DNA of 64,000 nucleotides from Paralithodes platypus. Taxonomy: Eukaryota > Arthropoda > Malacostraca > Decapoda > Lithodidae. The position numbers and the translations under genes are program-made. Shown here one piece after another: positions 29,608 to 40,604 of the stretch. The notes under the pieces were generated by a model that ran no database searches, was not told where the DNA came from, and worked only from the letters and a program-made list of their open reading frames with translations. Position 1 is the first letter of the stretch; every line of letters begins with the position of its first letter. The stretch is from positions 40,210,924-40,274,923 of the forward strand of contig CM064509.1 in the NCBI GenBank assembly GCA_032716605.1. The letters are read 5' to 3'.

Positions 29608-32352
29608 ATGGTGGCACGCAAAGGCATCACTTGGCAGTGGCTCCGGCGACCTCGCTTACGTCAGCCGACAACGGCAAATTGTGTTTCATTAGAGGTGGAG
29701 TTGCTGGTCCAGGAGATGATTGCCAAGAATGTCATCATCCCGGTCCCTCCAGATTACCCTGTATTCACGTCAAAACTGTGTTTGGTTCCCAAACGGGACA
29801 GTGTTCAGATGAGGCCGGTCGTAGACCTGTCTTATCTGAATCTTCACATTTACAACGAGTCTTTCAGAATGTTAACAGTTCATCAAATCAGGCTAACACT
29901 TCCGCCGGGAGGCTGGATGTGTTCCCTAGACCTGACAGACGCCTATTGGCACGTGTCGGTCAACAAAAGATTTCAAAGGTTTCTGGCCTTGAGGATCAGG
30001 CACCAAAATTTTGTTTTTCAGAGGATGCCGTTCGGTTTGAACCTAGCACCTCGATTATTCACGAAACTAGTCCGGCAAGCCCTGATGCCGTTGTTAAAAC
30101 AGGGAATCAGAGTGTTGTGGTATCTAGACGACTGGCTGGTGGTGGCGGCAGAGACACAACAATTATGCATAAAACATGTCAATATCATTTTAAATCATGT
30201 CAAAACTCTAGGCTTCAAGGTAAATCTGGTAAAGTCAAACCTTGTTCCCTCAAGAGTAATTCAGTGGATAGGGCTGGTCTGGGACACCGCCGCTCTCACT
30301 CTGAGTCAGAGTGTGGACAATCGCAACAGGTTTCGCAGGAAACTGTTCAGGTTTCTTCACAGTCTGACTACGACACGAAGAGTCTGGGAGTCTCTGGTCG
30401 GCTCTCTCAACTGGATTCAGCTAACTGTCAAGTTGGGCCGGTTGAAAGTAAAACGATTAATATTGGAAGGCAACAAATATTTCCCACTCTTACCGGCGGG
30501 AAAATTATGGCCCATACCAAAATTAATCCACACCTTACTAGCGGTCTGGGCGAAGAGGGAAACATTGCACTCAATCATGTCATGGACCTCTCCTCCTCCA
30601 ACGGTATGGGTAGACACGGATGCGTCAGGCACCATAGGGTGGGGATTTCAGTCAAATCAGGGGCACCAGGGTCAGGGACTTTGGTCCCACTTAGAAATCT
30701 CTCACATAAATGTCAAAGAGTTACTAGTCCCCTTGTATTTCCTTCAGGCTCACGGCCCGGCGTTACGGGGCAAGTCAGTGGCCTTCAGAATGGACAATCT
30801 GAATGCAGTTCACTGTATTCAGAAACAAGGGTCAACGAGGTCAAGGAAGTTGCTACTCGTGTCGGAAGAGATTTTTGTTCTAGCCACCAGTCTAGATATT
30901 TATCTTCACGCATCTTATCTCCCAGGCGTAGCGAATGTCTGGGCAGACGCTCTGTCCCGGAGACAGAGCACGACAGTAGAATGGGAGCTCAAGCAACCCA
31001 TTTTCGACCTAATGATTGCGGAGCTCTCCCATCCACAAGTGGATCTTTTTGCGTCCGAGGAGACTCACAAGCTCCCTCTATACCTCACCCGCCGGGCGAT
31101 AACGCCGGCAGGGGGGCCAGACATGGGTGACAGACTGGAACAGATGGAGCTCCATCTATCTGTTTCCGCCGCCAGATGCGTCACTAATGTGCCACGTAGT
31201 GAACAAACTACGAGTTTATCGAGGCTTAGTCTCGCTAATCGCGCCCCTGTGGCCGGCGCAGGTGTGGTACCAGCAATTAATAATGTGGTGCCCGGACCCG
31301 GTATCGCTCCCGGTCGGGTACTTCCACTTAGACACGATTGGCAACCTAGAGACCTCGCTGACTTTTGCATTATGGACATTCAGGAGGCCAAGTGGCTAGC
31401 ACCATACGGTAGGGATGTGACCAATAAATTGCTCAATCAATATACTCAGTCTACTAAGCGACAATATCAATCTCATTGGAAAGCTTTTACTTCTTGGATT
31501 GTTAGAACGGAACAAACTGTACCCTCAGTGGCATTGGTTTTTAATTACTTGAACTATCTGTTTGAGCAGAAACGTTTATCTGTGGTTACTTTGAAGAATC
31601 ACTTAACTGCGATTAGAGTGCCCTTTTTCGACCTTACAGGTCTATCCATACCGGTGGCGGAGGAAACAGGATTTATGAGAGCGTGTTTTAAACTCCGCCC
31701 ACCTCCCCGTCAGCTCATGCCTACTTGGTCTCTGGACAAAGCTTTGTCTTTACTTCATTCTCGTCTGTATCAAAATACTGCAGACTTTGCTTTAATCTTA
31801 AAGAAGGCAGTTTTCCTTTTGGCTTTGGCCACCGGAAACAGAGTGTCTGAGCTGGCGGCGATGAGCAACACACCTAATTGTCTTAGGTTTGGTAGACTTA
31901 ATGATTCAATTTCCATTGCACCCTCCCCGGCGTTTGTAGCCAAGAATGAGCATAGTGCACACGTGTTTTCTGAGTTCACGGTGCCGGCGTTAAAAAGGGG
32001 AAAGGTGCATCATAATTTATGTCCAGTGCAAGCTCTAACCAAATATTTGAGAATAGCTCCTCATAACCCCCAAGGTGCTTTATGGGTAGCGAGTACGGGT
32101 AAACGCTTACTTAAACGGCGATTAGCCTCTCTTCTGGTAGAAGTCATTAAAGAGAGTAATCCCGGCGTTGTGGGTAGGGCCCACGAATTACGCAAGTGGG
32201 CGGCCTCTTTACGTTTCCTGAAAAACTTTTCAGTTGAAGATATTGCGTCCACACAGTTGTGGGCGTCTAATCATACGTTTCTCTCTAGATACTTGTCAGT
32301 TGCTCTAGACAAACCTTCCTTACCATGTATAGCTTTAAGGCAGAGGGTCTAG
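29608..32352 (+). CDS. DIRS A2 reverse transcriptase / RNase H fused to tyrosine recombinase
   Basis: A single 914-residue frame. RT: VPKRDSVQMRPVVDL (about 59), LDLTDAYWHV, MPFGLNLAP and WYLDDWLVV (about 170). RNase H: VWVDTDASGTIGW (about 335), RMDNLNAVH, VWADALSR. Near 31125 A2 is 2 bp shorter than A1, which shifts the RNase H tail into the recombinase frame. The original tail remains as a separate frame at 31127-31399. The recombinase has TGNRVSELAAM (Arg), RAHELRKWAA (His-x-x-Arg) and FLSRYLSVAL (candidate catalytic Tyr near residue 895). All catalytic positions I can recognise are present. The true RT start may lie upstream, in the gag frame. Confidence 0.85.
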   Translation: MVARKGITWQWLRRPRLRQPTTANCVSLEVELLVQEMIAKNVIIPVPPDYPVFTSKLCLVPKRDSVQMRPVVDLSYLNLHIYNESFRMLTVHQIRLTLPPGGWMCSLDLTDAYWHVSVNKRFQRFLALRIRHQNFVFQRMPFGLNLAPRLFTKLVRQALMPLLKQGIRVLWYLDDWLVVAAETQQLCIKHVNIILNHVKTLGFKVNLVKSNLVPSRVIQWIGLVWDTAALTLSQSVDNRNRFRRKLFRFLHSLTTTRRVWESLVGSLNWIQLTVKLGRLKVKRLILEGNKYFPLLPAGKLWPIPKLIHTLLAVWAKRETLHSIMSWTSPPPTVWVDTDASGTIGWGFQSNQGHQGQGLWSHLEISHINVKELLVPLYFLQAHGPALRGKSVAFRMDNLNAVHCIQKQGSTRSRKLLLVSEEIFVLATSLDIYLHASYLPGVANVWADALSRRQSTTVEWELKQPIFDLMIAELSHPQVDLFASEETHKLPLYLTRRAITPAGGPDMGDRLEQMELHLSVSAARCVTNVPRSEQTTSLSRLSLANRAPVAGAGVVPAINNVVPGPGIAPGRVLPLRHDWQPRDLADFCIMDIQEAKWLAPYGRDVTNKLLNQYTQSTKRQYQSHWKAFTSWIVRTEQTVPSVALVFNYLNYLFEQKRLSVVTLKNHLTAIRVPFFDLTGLSIPVAEETGFMRACFKLRPPPRQLMPTWSLDKALSLLHSRLYQNTADFALILKKAVFLLALATGNRVSELAAMSNTPNCLRFGRLNDSISIAPSPAFVAKNEHSAHVFSEFTVPALKRGKVHHNLCPVQALTKYLRIAPHNPQGALWVASTGKRLLKRRLASLLVEVIKESNPGVVGRAHELRKWAASLRFLKNFSVEDIASTQLWASNHTFLSRYLSVALDKPSLPCIALRQRV

Positions 32353-32920
32353 GTGGCCCTGCAGTCACTTATGTTTATTTTCACGGAAGGGGGGGGGGGG
32401 GGGGTGCAGTCAATTGACATAGGACACCCTAGACCCCGCCGGAGTATGAGAGCTGTGATACAATTTAAGGTTAAAATGTGATATGAAAATTTCTCTGCGA
32501 GAATTTGTGCTAGTACAAAGTTTAGTACAAAACAACGGTGTTGTTATAGTAGTTTTAGCTGCGAAAGCAATGTAACATTAGTTCAATGGAGTTCATTAGC
32601 AATTGATCTCCACATGTATTTTGGGGTTTATGATGTGCACATATAAACTTATAACTTATTATTTTTGTCACCACTCGTTGAGTGGGGTGCCTTTTGTAAC
32701 TACAGATCTGTGTTCAGAATCTTCAGGGTTACCTATTTTTGTCGGGCAGGCTTCTTTGAAGCACGCACCTGCCTGAACCCCTTTTTCTTGTATATTTCCG
32801 GCCTACGCCGTATTAAATACATTTTTCAAAAGTAAGAATACTATGTGGTTGTTTTTATTATCTGCTTTTCTAGAGTTATGATATGATTACGAATGTCCCC
32901 CTCCAGTCTTAGATATCAGG

Positions 32921-33025
32921 CATGTTCGTCAATGATGGAGGGGCCACTAATAAATTATAGGTTTGACTCCTGTAAGGAGATAAAGAAAACCTAATATTTA
33001 GTAGTGGCCCCGTAATCATTGACGA
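32921..33025. repeat. DIRS A2 internal complementary region
   Basis: The right-end complement and left-end complement are joined at CACTAATAAATTATAGGTTTGAC, as in A1. It lies between the recombinase and the 3' ITR. Confidence 0.9.
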
Positions 33026-33097
33026 CTGGGGCCCTCCCGACCGTCCCCTTCCCATTCGTTGATGTATTAAGGATTTTGGTTTACTTGATATGTCAGT

Positions 33098-33389
33098 GAA
33101 GGAGGAATGACGCCTGATTCAGCGTCTGGTCAGAAATCCACACAAGTACATCCACGATATGATGGAAAGCTTATTGGATAGTTATTCTTATTTTCTTTTT
33201 GTTTTTATTTTTTACGAAGTTTTTTCGTAGTGAGAACCCAATTCATAATGACTGAAGCCATGAGTGAGGTCGCGTGCGCTCATGATGAAGGCTCCTCAGT
33301 TTTTAAATGCTCTGCGCGGTAGATTCAAACTACGGCGGATTAGTGTTTGAAGAGGATGCCTTATGTAATAGGCATGTTCGTCAATGATT
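33098..33389. repeat. DIRS A2 inverted terminal repeat, 3' side
   Basis: Inverted partner of 24582-24868. The outer end (33390-33447) reads ATTACGGGGCCACTACTAAA through CAGGAGTCAAACCTATAA and is complemented inside the internal region. Confidence 0.85.
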
Positions 33390-33449
33390 ACGGGGCCACT
33401 ACTAAATATTAGGTTTTCTTTATCTCCTTACAGGAGTCAAACCTATAAT

Positions 33450-35400
33450 CTAGCCCAAGGGGAAGCCGGAGACAGGTAGAGGGACCGGACTCGGGCACCA
33501 CCGCGGCAACCGGGCGGACCAAGTCCGTGCCGGCCACAGAGGCGCGAGGAGCCAGATGCAGCCGTGGTACAGCCGCAGCTTCGCGAGGACTGGGCACATC
33601 AACAGCGCGTCTGGTGGCGGAAAGATGTATATCGACCGCCACCTGTACCAGGCTACCATGAAAGCGTCCGGACCCCCCCCCCGGAGCGCGAGGCCGGAGG
33701 GAGAAGTCCAGAGGCAACTGGCGCGGCACCCCCGAGGCGAACAAGGCGACCTCCGGAACACCTCAGGAAGCCGCAAGGTCGGCGAACACAGTCCGTTTCA
33801 TCGCCCATTCTACAAGAACGCCCTGCCCTCTCGACAGGGCGGCCGCCCACAGGGTGGCAGGCCCGGGCAGGGAGGAGGCATGCAAGGAGAAGGGGTGTCG
33901 GCCCGCGAGGAAGAACAACTCCACCGAGACCCCCAATAGAGTCAACGACCTGGAGGACCCCCGCATAAGGAAACAGGGGACAGCCTGTCTGAGTGTCCAA
34001 CCCGAAGGCCACCGACTTACCCCGAAGGGCCAGCGCGTGGTCCCGCAGGAAGAACAAAGGAACCAACAGGCCGAGGGCATAGACGGGTAAGAGGAGGGAG
34101 ACCCACCCATCTGCCGGGAAGTGGATGTCACAGGTTCGATCGGGAACCTCACCCAACCTCGCTTGACGTATCTGTGGCTACCCAGACCGTCGGCGGGGGG
34201 GCGGTCCAGGGCACAGCCGCAGAGAGCGAGCCCCGAGCAACCCAGCGACCGAAGCGTCTGCGAACGGTATGCGGGAGCGGCAGGAGCCGATCCATAGGGG
34301 CAACGGAAACACCGCGGTGCCCATGAGGAGGAGGCGGCGTAGCCAGAGGCTCCCTAAGGGAAGGGGCAGAGCGGCCCAATGCAGCGAACCCACGAACGAG
34401 TCCCAGAGCCACCCCGGGAGGGAGACCGAGTGCAACACGGCGAAGACCGTCCACCGAAGGTGCACCGCGGCCGGCAGACCCCGGGTCACCGTAGCGCCGG
34501 ACAAAACCCATGCGAGACCGACCCATGGCACGACACGCGACGGGGTCAAGCGTGACTTGGGAACATCGAAGGGGAACCCTAACCGTGCGATGTTGCGAAC
34601 GACCGTGAGGGCGTCGCCAATGCACAGTCCTAGGGCGTCGGAAACTACCAACCAATCGGCCAAGGAAAACAGGATCTGGAGCCCGCTCCTGAGGAGAAGA
34701 CCCAGAGCCTGCCCCACCAGTGCGGAGAAGATCTGCGGCGCGATGTGGAGACCGAAGGGAAGGCCGTCGAACAGGAACACACGATCGGAAGTCCGAACGG
34801 CCAAGAATCGCTGGAAGCGAGGATGGAGAGGAACGAGCCAAGACGCATCCTGGAGGGCCAGCGACACTACCCACGACAGAGGGCACAGGGCCAGGCGTAC
34901 CAGGGGTACCGGCAGCATCCGAAACCGTGTGTGCACGATGTGCCCGTTGAGGGCCGACAGATCCACCACCGGTCGCATCGCGTCGCAGTTCGTCGACGGT
35001 ACCAGAAAGACACGGGAGAGGAAAACCGGGTGACCGGCGGTCAACTCCCTCGACGCTACCCAGCTCGGGCATGGAAGTGAACACGTGGGCCACCTCTGAA
35101 GAGATGGGCCGGCGTCGGTGACAAGAGCGGAGTGGGGGTCTGGACGTCCACCTCCAGGTGAGACCCCTCCGCGCAACCCGCCGCCCCCAACATCCCTCGC
35201 GGCTACCGAGGGGCGCAAGGGCGAAAACAACCCGAGGGAGCACCCGAGAGGAGGGGAGCGACCCGGTCGGCCAGGCGAGAAGGAGAACAAGGAGGCCGAC
35301 CCAGAGAACTACACATTGTGTTGACGTGGAGGTACCCCCGGTACGGGCCGTGCGGGCATGAGCGCCACGTTGACCTCCTCTACTCCCCCCCCCCCCCCCA
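33450..35400 (-). pseudogene. DIRS B reverse transcriptase / RNase H, catalytically dead
   Basis: Frames from about 35290 carry PVVDLSALNGHIVHTRFRML, then VVSLALQDASWLVPL where family A has SLDLTDAYWHV (catalytic Asp to Ala). LPFGLHIAPQIF is motif B. LFSLADWLVV replaces WYLDDWLVV (YLDD to SLAD). RNase H remnants include TVWVATDTS (Asp to Ala). The frame moves near 34160 to one ending SIYIFPPPDALLMCPVLAKL (33776-33450), equivalent to SIYLFPPPDASLMCHVVNKL in A1, and stops at the A2 junction. The region is GC-rich, with many long spurious frames. Confidence 0.75.
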
Positions 35401-37976
35401 CCTCGTCGAAAAGGGCGGGCCACCCCAACCCCAGGCAGGCGCGGGGCTGACCCCGTCGAAGGGCGGCCGGAAGTGAAAGGCCGGCCAGCCCCGACACGGA
35501 GGGGATGAAAGGGGCAAGAACAGAAGTGCGAGGCGGAACCGACGCACTGGCCTGCAACGTCCCAGTCCTGCGCCCGTGCAAGGTGGCAGCACTTGCAGCA
35601 GCACCCCGAAGAGGACCGGCAGAAGGACGGGACTGAGAAGACCCCGCGCGCGACACAGCGCATCGGTGCGTGACGTAAGCAGGGTCCGCAACGACACAGC
35701 GCGTGTCGGAAGCAGGGGCCGCCGACAGAGAAGCGTAGCATTCCCAAGCATCCTGCTTAAAAAAAACGACGTATATATCGCAGAGTACAACAAACCCTGA
35801 CTAATATCCAAGGGGGCCGGCCGGCAGAACGAGGACCGTACCGTCGGGCGTTGCCGAGTTGCCGCGCACAAAACCGCCTTCAGCTCGGGAACCAAAGACA
35901 CCGCGAGCCGAAGGTGGACCCGCTGAACACGGTCCAAACCCTCGCGAAGATCGCCTGGCGCAGACGCCTCGAAAAGCCGCAGGTGGTGAACAGACGTCTG
36001 GAGGGAAGACAAGACAATAAGTCCGTCACCCTCTGGCGCAAGGGAAAAACCTTGGCGACAGAGGGCTGATCCGGGTGAGAGAAGAACGGGGGAGCAATAG
36101 AACAAAGTTCAAGAACGGGCGCGCTCATCCAGGACCAGAACGCGCCGTCCAACCTGCCGACAGACACAAGAGGAGGCAAAATCAGTGATGACTCCGGGGG
36201 AGGGACTGAAGGAGAGCCGTCGACGGATCGGTGTGTTTAGTCGAAGGCCTCAGCAAACCAGGCCTCCAATGGGAGAGGGTGACCGAGCATGATGGCTAAG
36301 CCAGGCGTACCGGCGTCGCACAAACCTGTCCCATAGGAGGACAGACCCGTCAACACAGCCAGGGATTGAACAGCCGGAAGGATGTCAGGGCGGCTGAAGT
36401 CTGACCAGAGCGTAGGCCTGCAGAAGGGAGGGGGACCGTAGCAGGGGTAGGTAGGGTGAGGCGCTGAGGGTGAGTCACCACCAAGAAGGGCGAGAAGAGG
36501 GAGTCTTCCATCGACTCCAAGCGCCCGTCGAAGCGTGACACAACCCAGCCCTGCATAGCCGACAATCGATCCGAGAGAGGCGACCCCCCCCCCCCCACAC
36601 TGGTCGGCCCGCAGGGGCGAGCGGGAGCGTGAGCGGGAGCGTGAGCGGGAGCGAGACCCACGACACGAACCAGCAGCGTCGCGGCCCAAGGAAGGCGAGC
36701 GACGACGGTTGTGTCGCCGTTGAGGGACTCGTCCCCGATCACGAACGGCCGAGGGGGAAACAGCACCATTCCCCTCTTCCAGCGACACGTCAGCTCCTGA
36801 GAAAGGGGACCCCGATACCTCGCGAAACCCCACCGAGGCAAGAGGAGGGGTACCCCCCCTGGCGAGACTGTAAGTGAAGGACAGGAAGAGAAGAATGAGG
36901 AGGAGCAGGACGACGGGAGTGGGAAGGCTGGCCGGGTGAAAGGAGGCCAGAAGGAGCCGCGGGGGGAAACAGAGCAAGGATCCCCGGGGCTGAGATAACA
37001 GGGCGGCCCGACACCGAGCAGGAGGAGGGAGGAACCACCACCGTGGGACGAGACCGTGAAGGAAGAATAGGCACTGAAGCAGGTGAAGTAGGAGAAGCAA
37101 CGACATCCAGGCGGATCCTCCTGGACAGTGTAGGAGGAGGGAGCAGAGGGCCAGCTACAGCATGAACAACTGCGCGCGGAGAGGACAACGTAAGAGGAAG
37201 TCGTCTGGGCTGGGGAAGCGGGCGGAAGGGTGTAGAGCCCCTATCCGTAGAGGCCAGGGGAGGGCGCACAGGGGCAGAGCCGCTAACCCCGGCCTCAGGG
37301 CGAGAACCATGACGAGGGCGATGGGCGTCGTCAAGGCGATCAGGAGGACGACGAGGGGCAGTAGAGGACGGACGACGAGGCAAGCGAGAGCGTGGACGGA
37401 GCTGGGGAACCCCCCGACGATGGGACGACCGGCTGCGGGACCGGGACCCAGGGGAGAGGGCCCGAGCAGGGAGAGGGCCAGGTGAACGGCCTTCAGTCGG
37501 GTCAGAGATACCCAGGGCGACGCGGATCCGGTCGGCAACAAAGGCCGGGGAACGGTGGCCCACAGTCCTAATGTGGCGGGAGACCATCGTCCACACCGAC
37601 GGAAGGGAAGCAGAGGCCACAGCCGCCGCCGAGGAACCAGGGCCATGGTGCAGCACATCCACCAGGGCCAGACACGTGCCACACAGAGCAGGGAGGTAGG
37701 CCGTAGAGGACACACAGAGCGAGTGGCGCAAGCAGGACTTGTAGCTCTCCAAGCACGGGGAGCGACAACCAAGGCGAAAGCAAGGCAGCCTACCTGCACT
37801 AGAAGAACACACACCATAATCAGCACGTTGAAGGAGTAAGTGGAGAGAATGTCCAAGAAGAACCAGGGAAGGAGCATGGGGAAACAGGAACACACATGCA
37901 AACAGGTATCCGTACTCACCCTAAACTGGGAGCACAGAGGTAGGTGAGGAGGGAAGAGCACTAGCAGAACCTGCAA
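35401..37976 (-). pseudogene. DIRS B gag-like region, degenerate
   Basis: Several overlapping minus frames cover this part. Recognisable parts are a Cys-rich N-terminal stretch (CFRLGCRSPCLESYKSC, then LPALCGTC) near 37800, and Arg/Ser-rich tracts (SPGSRSRSRSSHRRG near 37440; RSRSRSRSRSPLRADQ near 36620). The order, Cys cluster then RS tract, matches the family A gag. A poly-C/poly-G run at 35385-35400 and several frame changes show that it is not intact. Exact start and end cannot be set. Confidence 0.5.
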
Positions 37977-38107
37977 AGATGGAGAAAGTGTTAACCACCA
38001 CTCAACATCTTACATGCAGGGCCTATAACACCAGTAAAGTGCATACACCAATATAGTATCAGGCAACAAGATGACATAAAAAAGTCAATAGTGAAAGCCA
38101 ACTATTA

Positions 38108-38250
38108 CCGCAAATTTGCGGGCCAATGGAGGCATAACCGTACCGACACCACCCTCCCGCAATTTTGCGGGACCCCCCAACGATCTCCGCAAATTTGCGG
38201 GGGGCCGAAACGTCCCAGAGGACCGAATCGAGCTCCCGCAAATTTGCGGG
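38108..38250. promoter_or_regulatory. Four CCGCAAATTTGCGG palindromes, symmetric spacing
   Basis: Copies at 38108-38121, 38157-38170 (one base differs at the centre, AATTTT), 38187-38200 and 38236-38249. Three extend to CCCGCAAATTTGCGGG or nearly so. Centre-to-centre distances are 49, 30 and 49 bp. The array lies just upstream of the DIRS B gag region on the minus strand, so it is probably a promoter or leader element. Confidence 0.7.
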
Positions 38251-39224
38251 ACCGGCCGAGATGGTCCGGCGCCGAAAAAAGCGAGAGGAGCGTCTAGGGA
38301 ATACCAAAAAAGGCCACAAAAAATGCGTCATCTCCATATGAACTCCAAGCAATGATGGCCATCAAGCTGAGCAGTGTCTTCCTTGAATTTATCCTGACTC
38401 AACCGGTAAAGGGAGAGGCAAGGAAGACACACCAGGGGAGAGGAGGCACATCCCCCAGGAACCACCCAACCCACAGAGATAGAGCAAAGCCCATGAGGAG
38501 AAGTGGCAGGGAGGGTGGTTTCGCACAAACAGGGGCCCCCGTGAGGTACCCCTGGATTGGGCAAAAGACTATGAAAGGATGGAGGTGAAACAGGAAGAGA
38601 AAACAAAAACCAGTAAATGAAACTGGTGAGAAAAAGGGTGGCCTAGCCGTGAGCAGAGAATGTGTCAGGGGCGAAAAACCCTGTGATGTGAAAGAGGGGC
38701 CCCCGTGGGGTACCCCTGGAGTATCACGAACCACCTGTCGCCCAGGCCCTTGAGACACAGTGAAGGACTCGAAAGGGGGGACTCGGGAATAACGCTAATA
38801 ATGCGGCCGACACAAACTCTACAAACAGCACCGCCACCAACGAAATCTCAGATTGTTTACCAACGGTACACCTAGGCTATGAAAAAATGAAAACTCATAG
38901 GGGCATAGCAATTCCTGAATGAGAAAACGAGCTAGGCTAAATTAAGCTAAAAGCTAAACTATGCCCAGACTAACAGGAAAAAAGAATATGAAAAGAGAAA
39001 GAATGAAAAACAAATACGAGGAACGCCAGGCGCCCCCGTACCTTCGGTAGGCTATTTCCACACGCGTCTCCATTATACACACTTAGGAGCCCATTTACGT
39101 GTGCCCTAGATCACGTAACATCTGTAACAAAAAAGAAGGCCAGATAAGCCGAAACGAACCTAAACAGGGTGAATTAAAGGAGCACAACAAAAGCGACTTC
39201 ATTCAATGGAGCGTGTGAAAAAAT
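38251..39224. other. DIRS B 5' region, no gene seen
   Basis: GGGGCCCCCGTGAGGTACCCCTGG (38533-38556) and GGGGCCCCCGTGGGGTACCCCTGG (38696-38719) are near-identical and about 163 bp apart, a short direct repeat within the leader. No coding sequence was recognised. Confidence 0.45.
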
Positions 39225-39306
39225 TATGTGATGACAAGAGAGGGTCGCTCATGCGCACGTTCGACAGGGATCTGCACATGACGGAACACGGGATGGGCCT
39301 TAAGCG
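39225..39306. repeat. DIRS B right ITR core, truncated
   Basis: Reverse complement of 22848-22930: TGTGATGACAAGAGAGGG, TTCGACAGGGATCTGC, ACGGAACACGGGATGGGCCTTAAGCG. Similarity stops at 39306, so the outer ~275 bp expected from the left end are missing. Confidence 0.8.
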
Positions 39307-39593
39307 CACCACCTGAATGCCAACATTGCCATACATCATTGACTGTTTTTCACTTTCTTTATATTTGTCCCGTCTATGCATCTGAAAGACGGAGATTCTT
39401 GCTGAACACCTCATTACATGGCATCCTCTCTGACTCAGACTCTTTCAATTTCACCCCTATTCGTCACTTCCTGAGAGCGATAAATTTATACAATGACATA
39501 TAACTGCTGACATATACGTGACTTTAAACTCTGTACCACCTCCTCCACCACTAGCCTTGAGAGGGCCTAGGCCCAGTGGGCTAGTATAAAATA
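39307..39593 (+). mobile_element. I-type LINE 3' fragment
   Basis: Starts inside the C-terminal region (CQHCHTSLTVFHFLYICPVY, a C-x2-C-x7-H-x4-C knuckle) and runs through INLYNDI and a stop to the 3' end GGGCTAGTATAAAATAAAAGC, ATCATCAACA. It is nearly identical to the ends of the copies at 57154-57260 and 58484-58592. It abuts the truncated DIRS B end with no spacer. Confidence 0.85.
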
Positions 39594-40571
39594 AAAGCAT
39601 CATCAACAACATCTTCATCTATTGTCCCATCTTTACTCAACACACTGCCCAGATACTTAACAGAGTTGACGATCTCCATAGCCTGACCGTTCAGCTTCAC
39701 CTCACACTCTGTGACTTCACCCCTTTCGAAGACCATAACCTTACTCTTCCCCGCATTTACCTTTAAATTCCATTTTTCGCACACTGTTCCAAACTTATTT
39801 ACCAGACCCTGCAACTCCCATTCATTATCACTCATCAGAACTGTATCATCCGCAAACAGCAGTATAGGTAGCTTCCACTCAATTCCCTCCCTTTTCAGCG
39901 ATACACCAACATCCACTGCTCTTGATAGCATTTCTTTCATGACTCCATCCATATATACAGTAAACAACCACGGGGACATCACACACCCCTGTTTCAAACC
40001 AACATTCAGGTCAAAGAACTCGCTCTGCTCACTCTCCACACGTACTGCCGCCTTTGCACCCTCATACATGCTCTTCACTGCTTTCAACAACTTGCCCTCT
40101 ACTCCGTATATTCTAAGTACTTTCCACAAACCTTCTCTCTCCACTCTGTCATAGGCCTTCTCCAAGTCCATAAAGGCAACATACACCTTTTGTTTCTTCT
40201 CCAGATACTTCTCCACAACACAATTCAGGGTAAAAATCTGATCTACACATCCTCTTCCCTTCCTAAAACCTCCCTGCTCGTCGCCTATCCATTTCTCCGT
40301 TCTCACTCTCTCAATCACTACCCTACTGTATACCTTCCCTACTACGCTTAGAAGACATATTCCTCGGTGGTTACCACACACTCCTCTTTCCCCTTTGCCC
40401 TTATATAGGGGGACTATTATGCCAGTCTTCCAGTCATCGGGTGCACTCCCCTTCTCCCATGCTAGTTTGCACATTTTCCATACCCATTCTATCACTATCT
40501 CACCACCATACCTCAACATTTCCCCACACACTCCATCTGTTCCTGGTGCTTTCCCCAACTTCACTCTCCCC
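39594..40571 (-). pseudogene. RTE-like LINE reverse transcriptase, truncated at both ends
   Basis: A 327-residue minus frame from LGKAPGTDGVCGEMLRYGGE through IIVPLYKGKGERGVCGNHRG, GGFRKGRGCVDQIF, MDLEKAYDRVERE (motif A), GLKQGCVMSPWLF (motif B) and LLFADDTVLMSD (motif C) to VKYLGSVLSKDG. All RT motifs are intact and in one frame. The 5' end stops near 40571 next to a pogo-like end. The 3' end is cut by the I-type LINE fragment. Confidence 0.85.
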
Positions 40572-40573
40572 CC

Positions 40574-40604
40574 TATTAGTCCGTTAAATCGAGGGTCGAC
40601 TGTA
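40574..40604. mobile_element. Pogo-like terminal repeat, one end only
   Basis: GTCCGTTAAATCGAGGGTCGACTG followed by TA. In reverse this reads CAGTCGACCCTCGATTTAACGG, the typical style of Tigger/pogo ends. No matching left end was found nearby. Confidence 0.5.

Larger units (their letters stand above)
24558..33447 (+). mobile_element. DIRS-type retrotransposon, family A copy A2, nested in DIRS B
   Basis: The left end TTATTAGTGGCCCCTCCATC follows GGTCCCCAAT. The right end CAGGAGTCAAACCTATAA precedes TCTAGCCCAAGG. Flanks are the two halves of DIRS B. ITR cores are about 24582-24868 and 33098-33389, and the complementary region is 32921-33025. The sequence is close to A1 throughout but inverted relative to it. 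The total is about 8.9 kb. A2 has different defects from A1: gag is frameshifted, while the recombinase keeps its tyrosine. Confidence 0.9.
22573..39306 (-). mobile_element. Old DIRS-type retrotransposon, family B, with DIRS A2 nested inside
   Basis: The left end starts GGGAGGTTTGACGTACCTCC. Short ITR cores lie at 22848-22930 and 39225-39306. The internal complementary region is at 22985-23085. The minus-strand gene order is gag-like (37976-35400), RT/RNase H (35400-33450) and recombinase (24557-23474). A2 (24558-33447) splits it between RNase H and recombinase. Without A2 the element is about 7.8 kb. It is GC-rich, full of frameshifts, and lacks the outer part of its right end, where a LINE fragment begins abruptly at 39307. 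Confidence 0.8.

Noticed and set aside
33556..35361. Long plus-strand frames across DIRS B
   Set aside because: GC-rich sequence has few stops; these frames are rich in Arg/Pro with no motifs, while the minus strand carries RT motifs.
38108..38250. CRISPR array
   Set aside because: Units are short palindromes with unequal spacing in a eukaryotic transposon; no cas-like genes.
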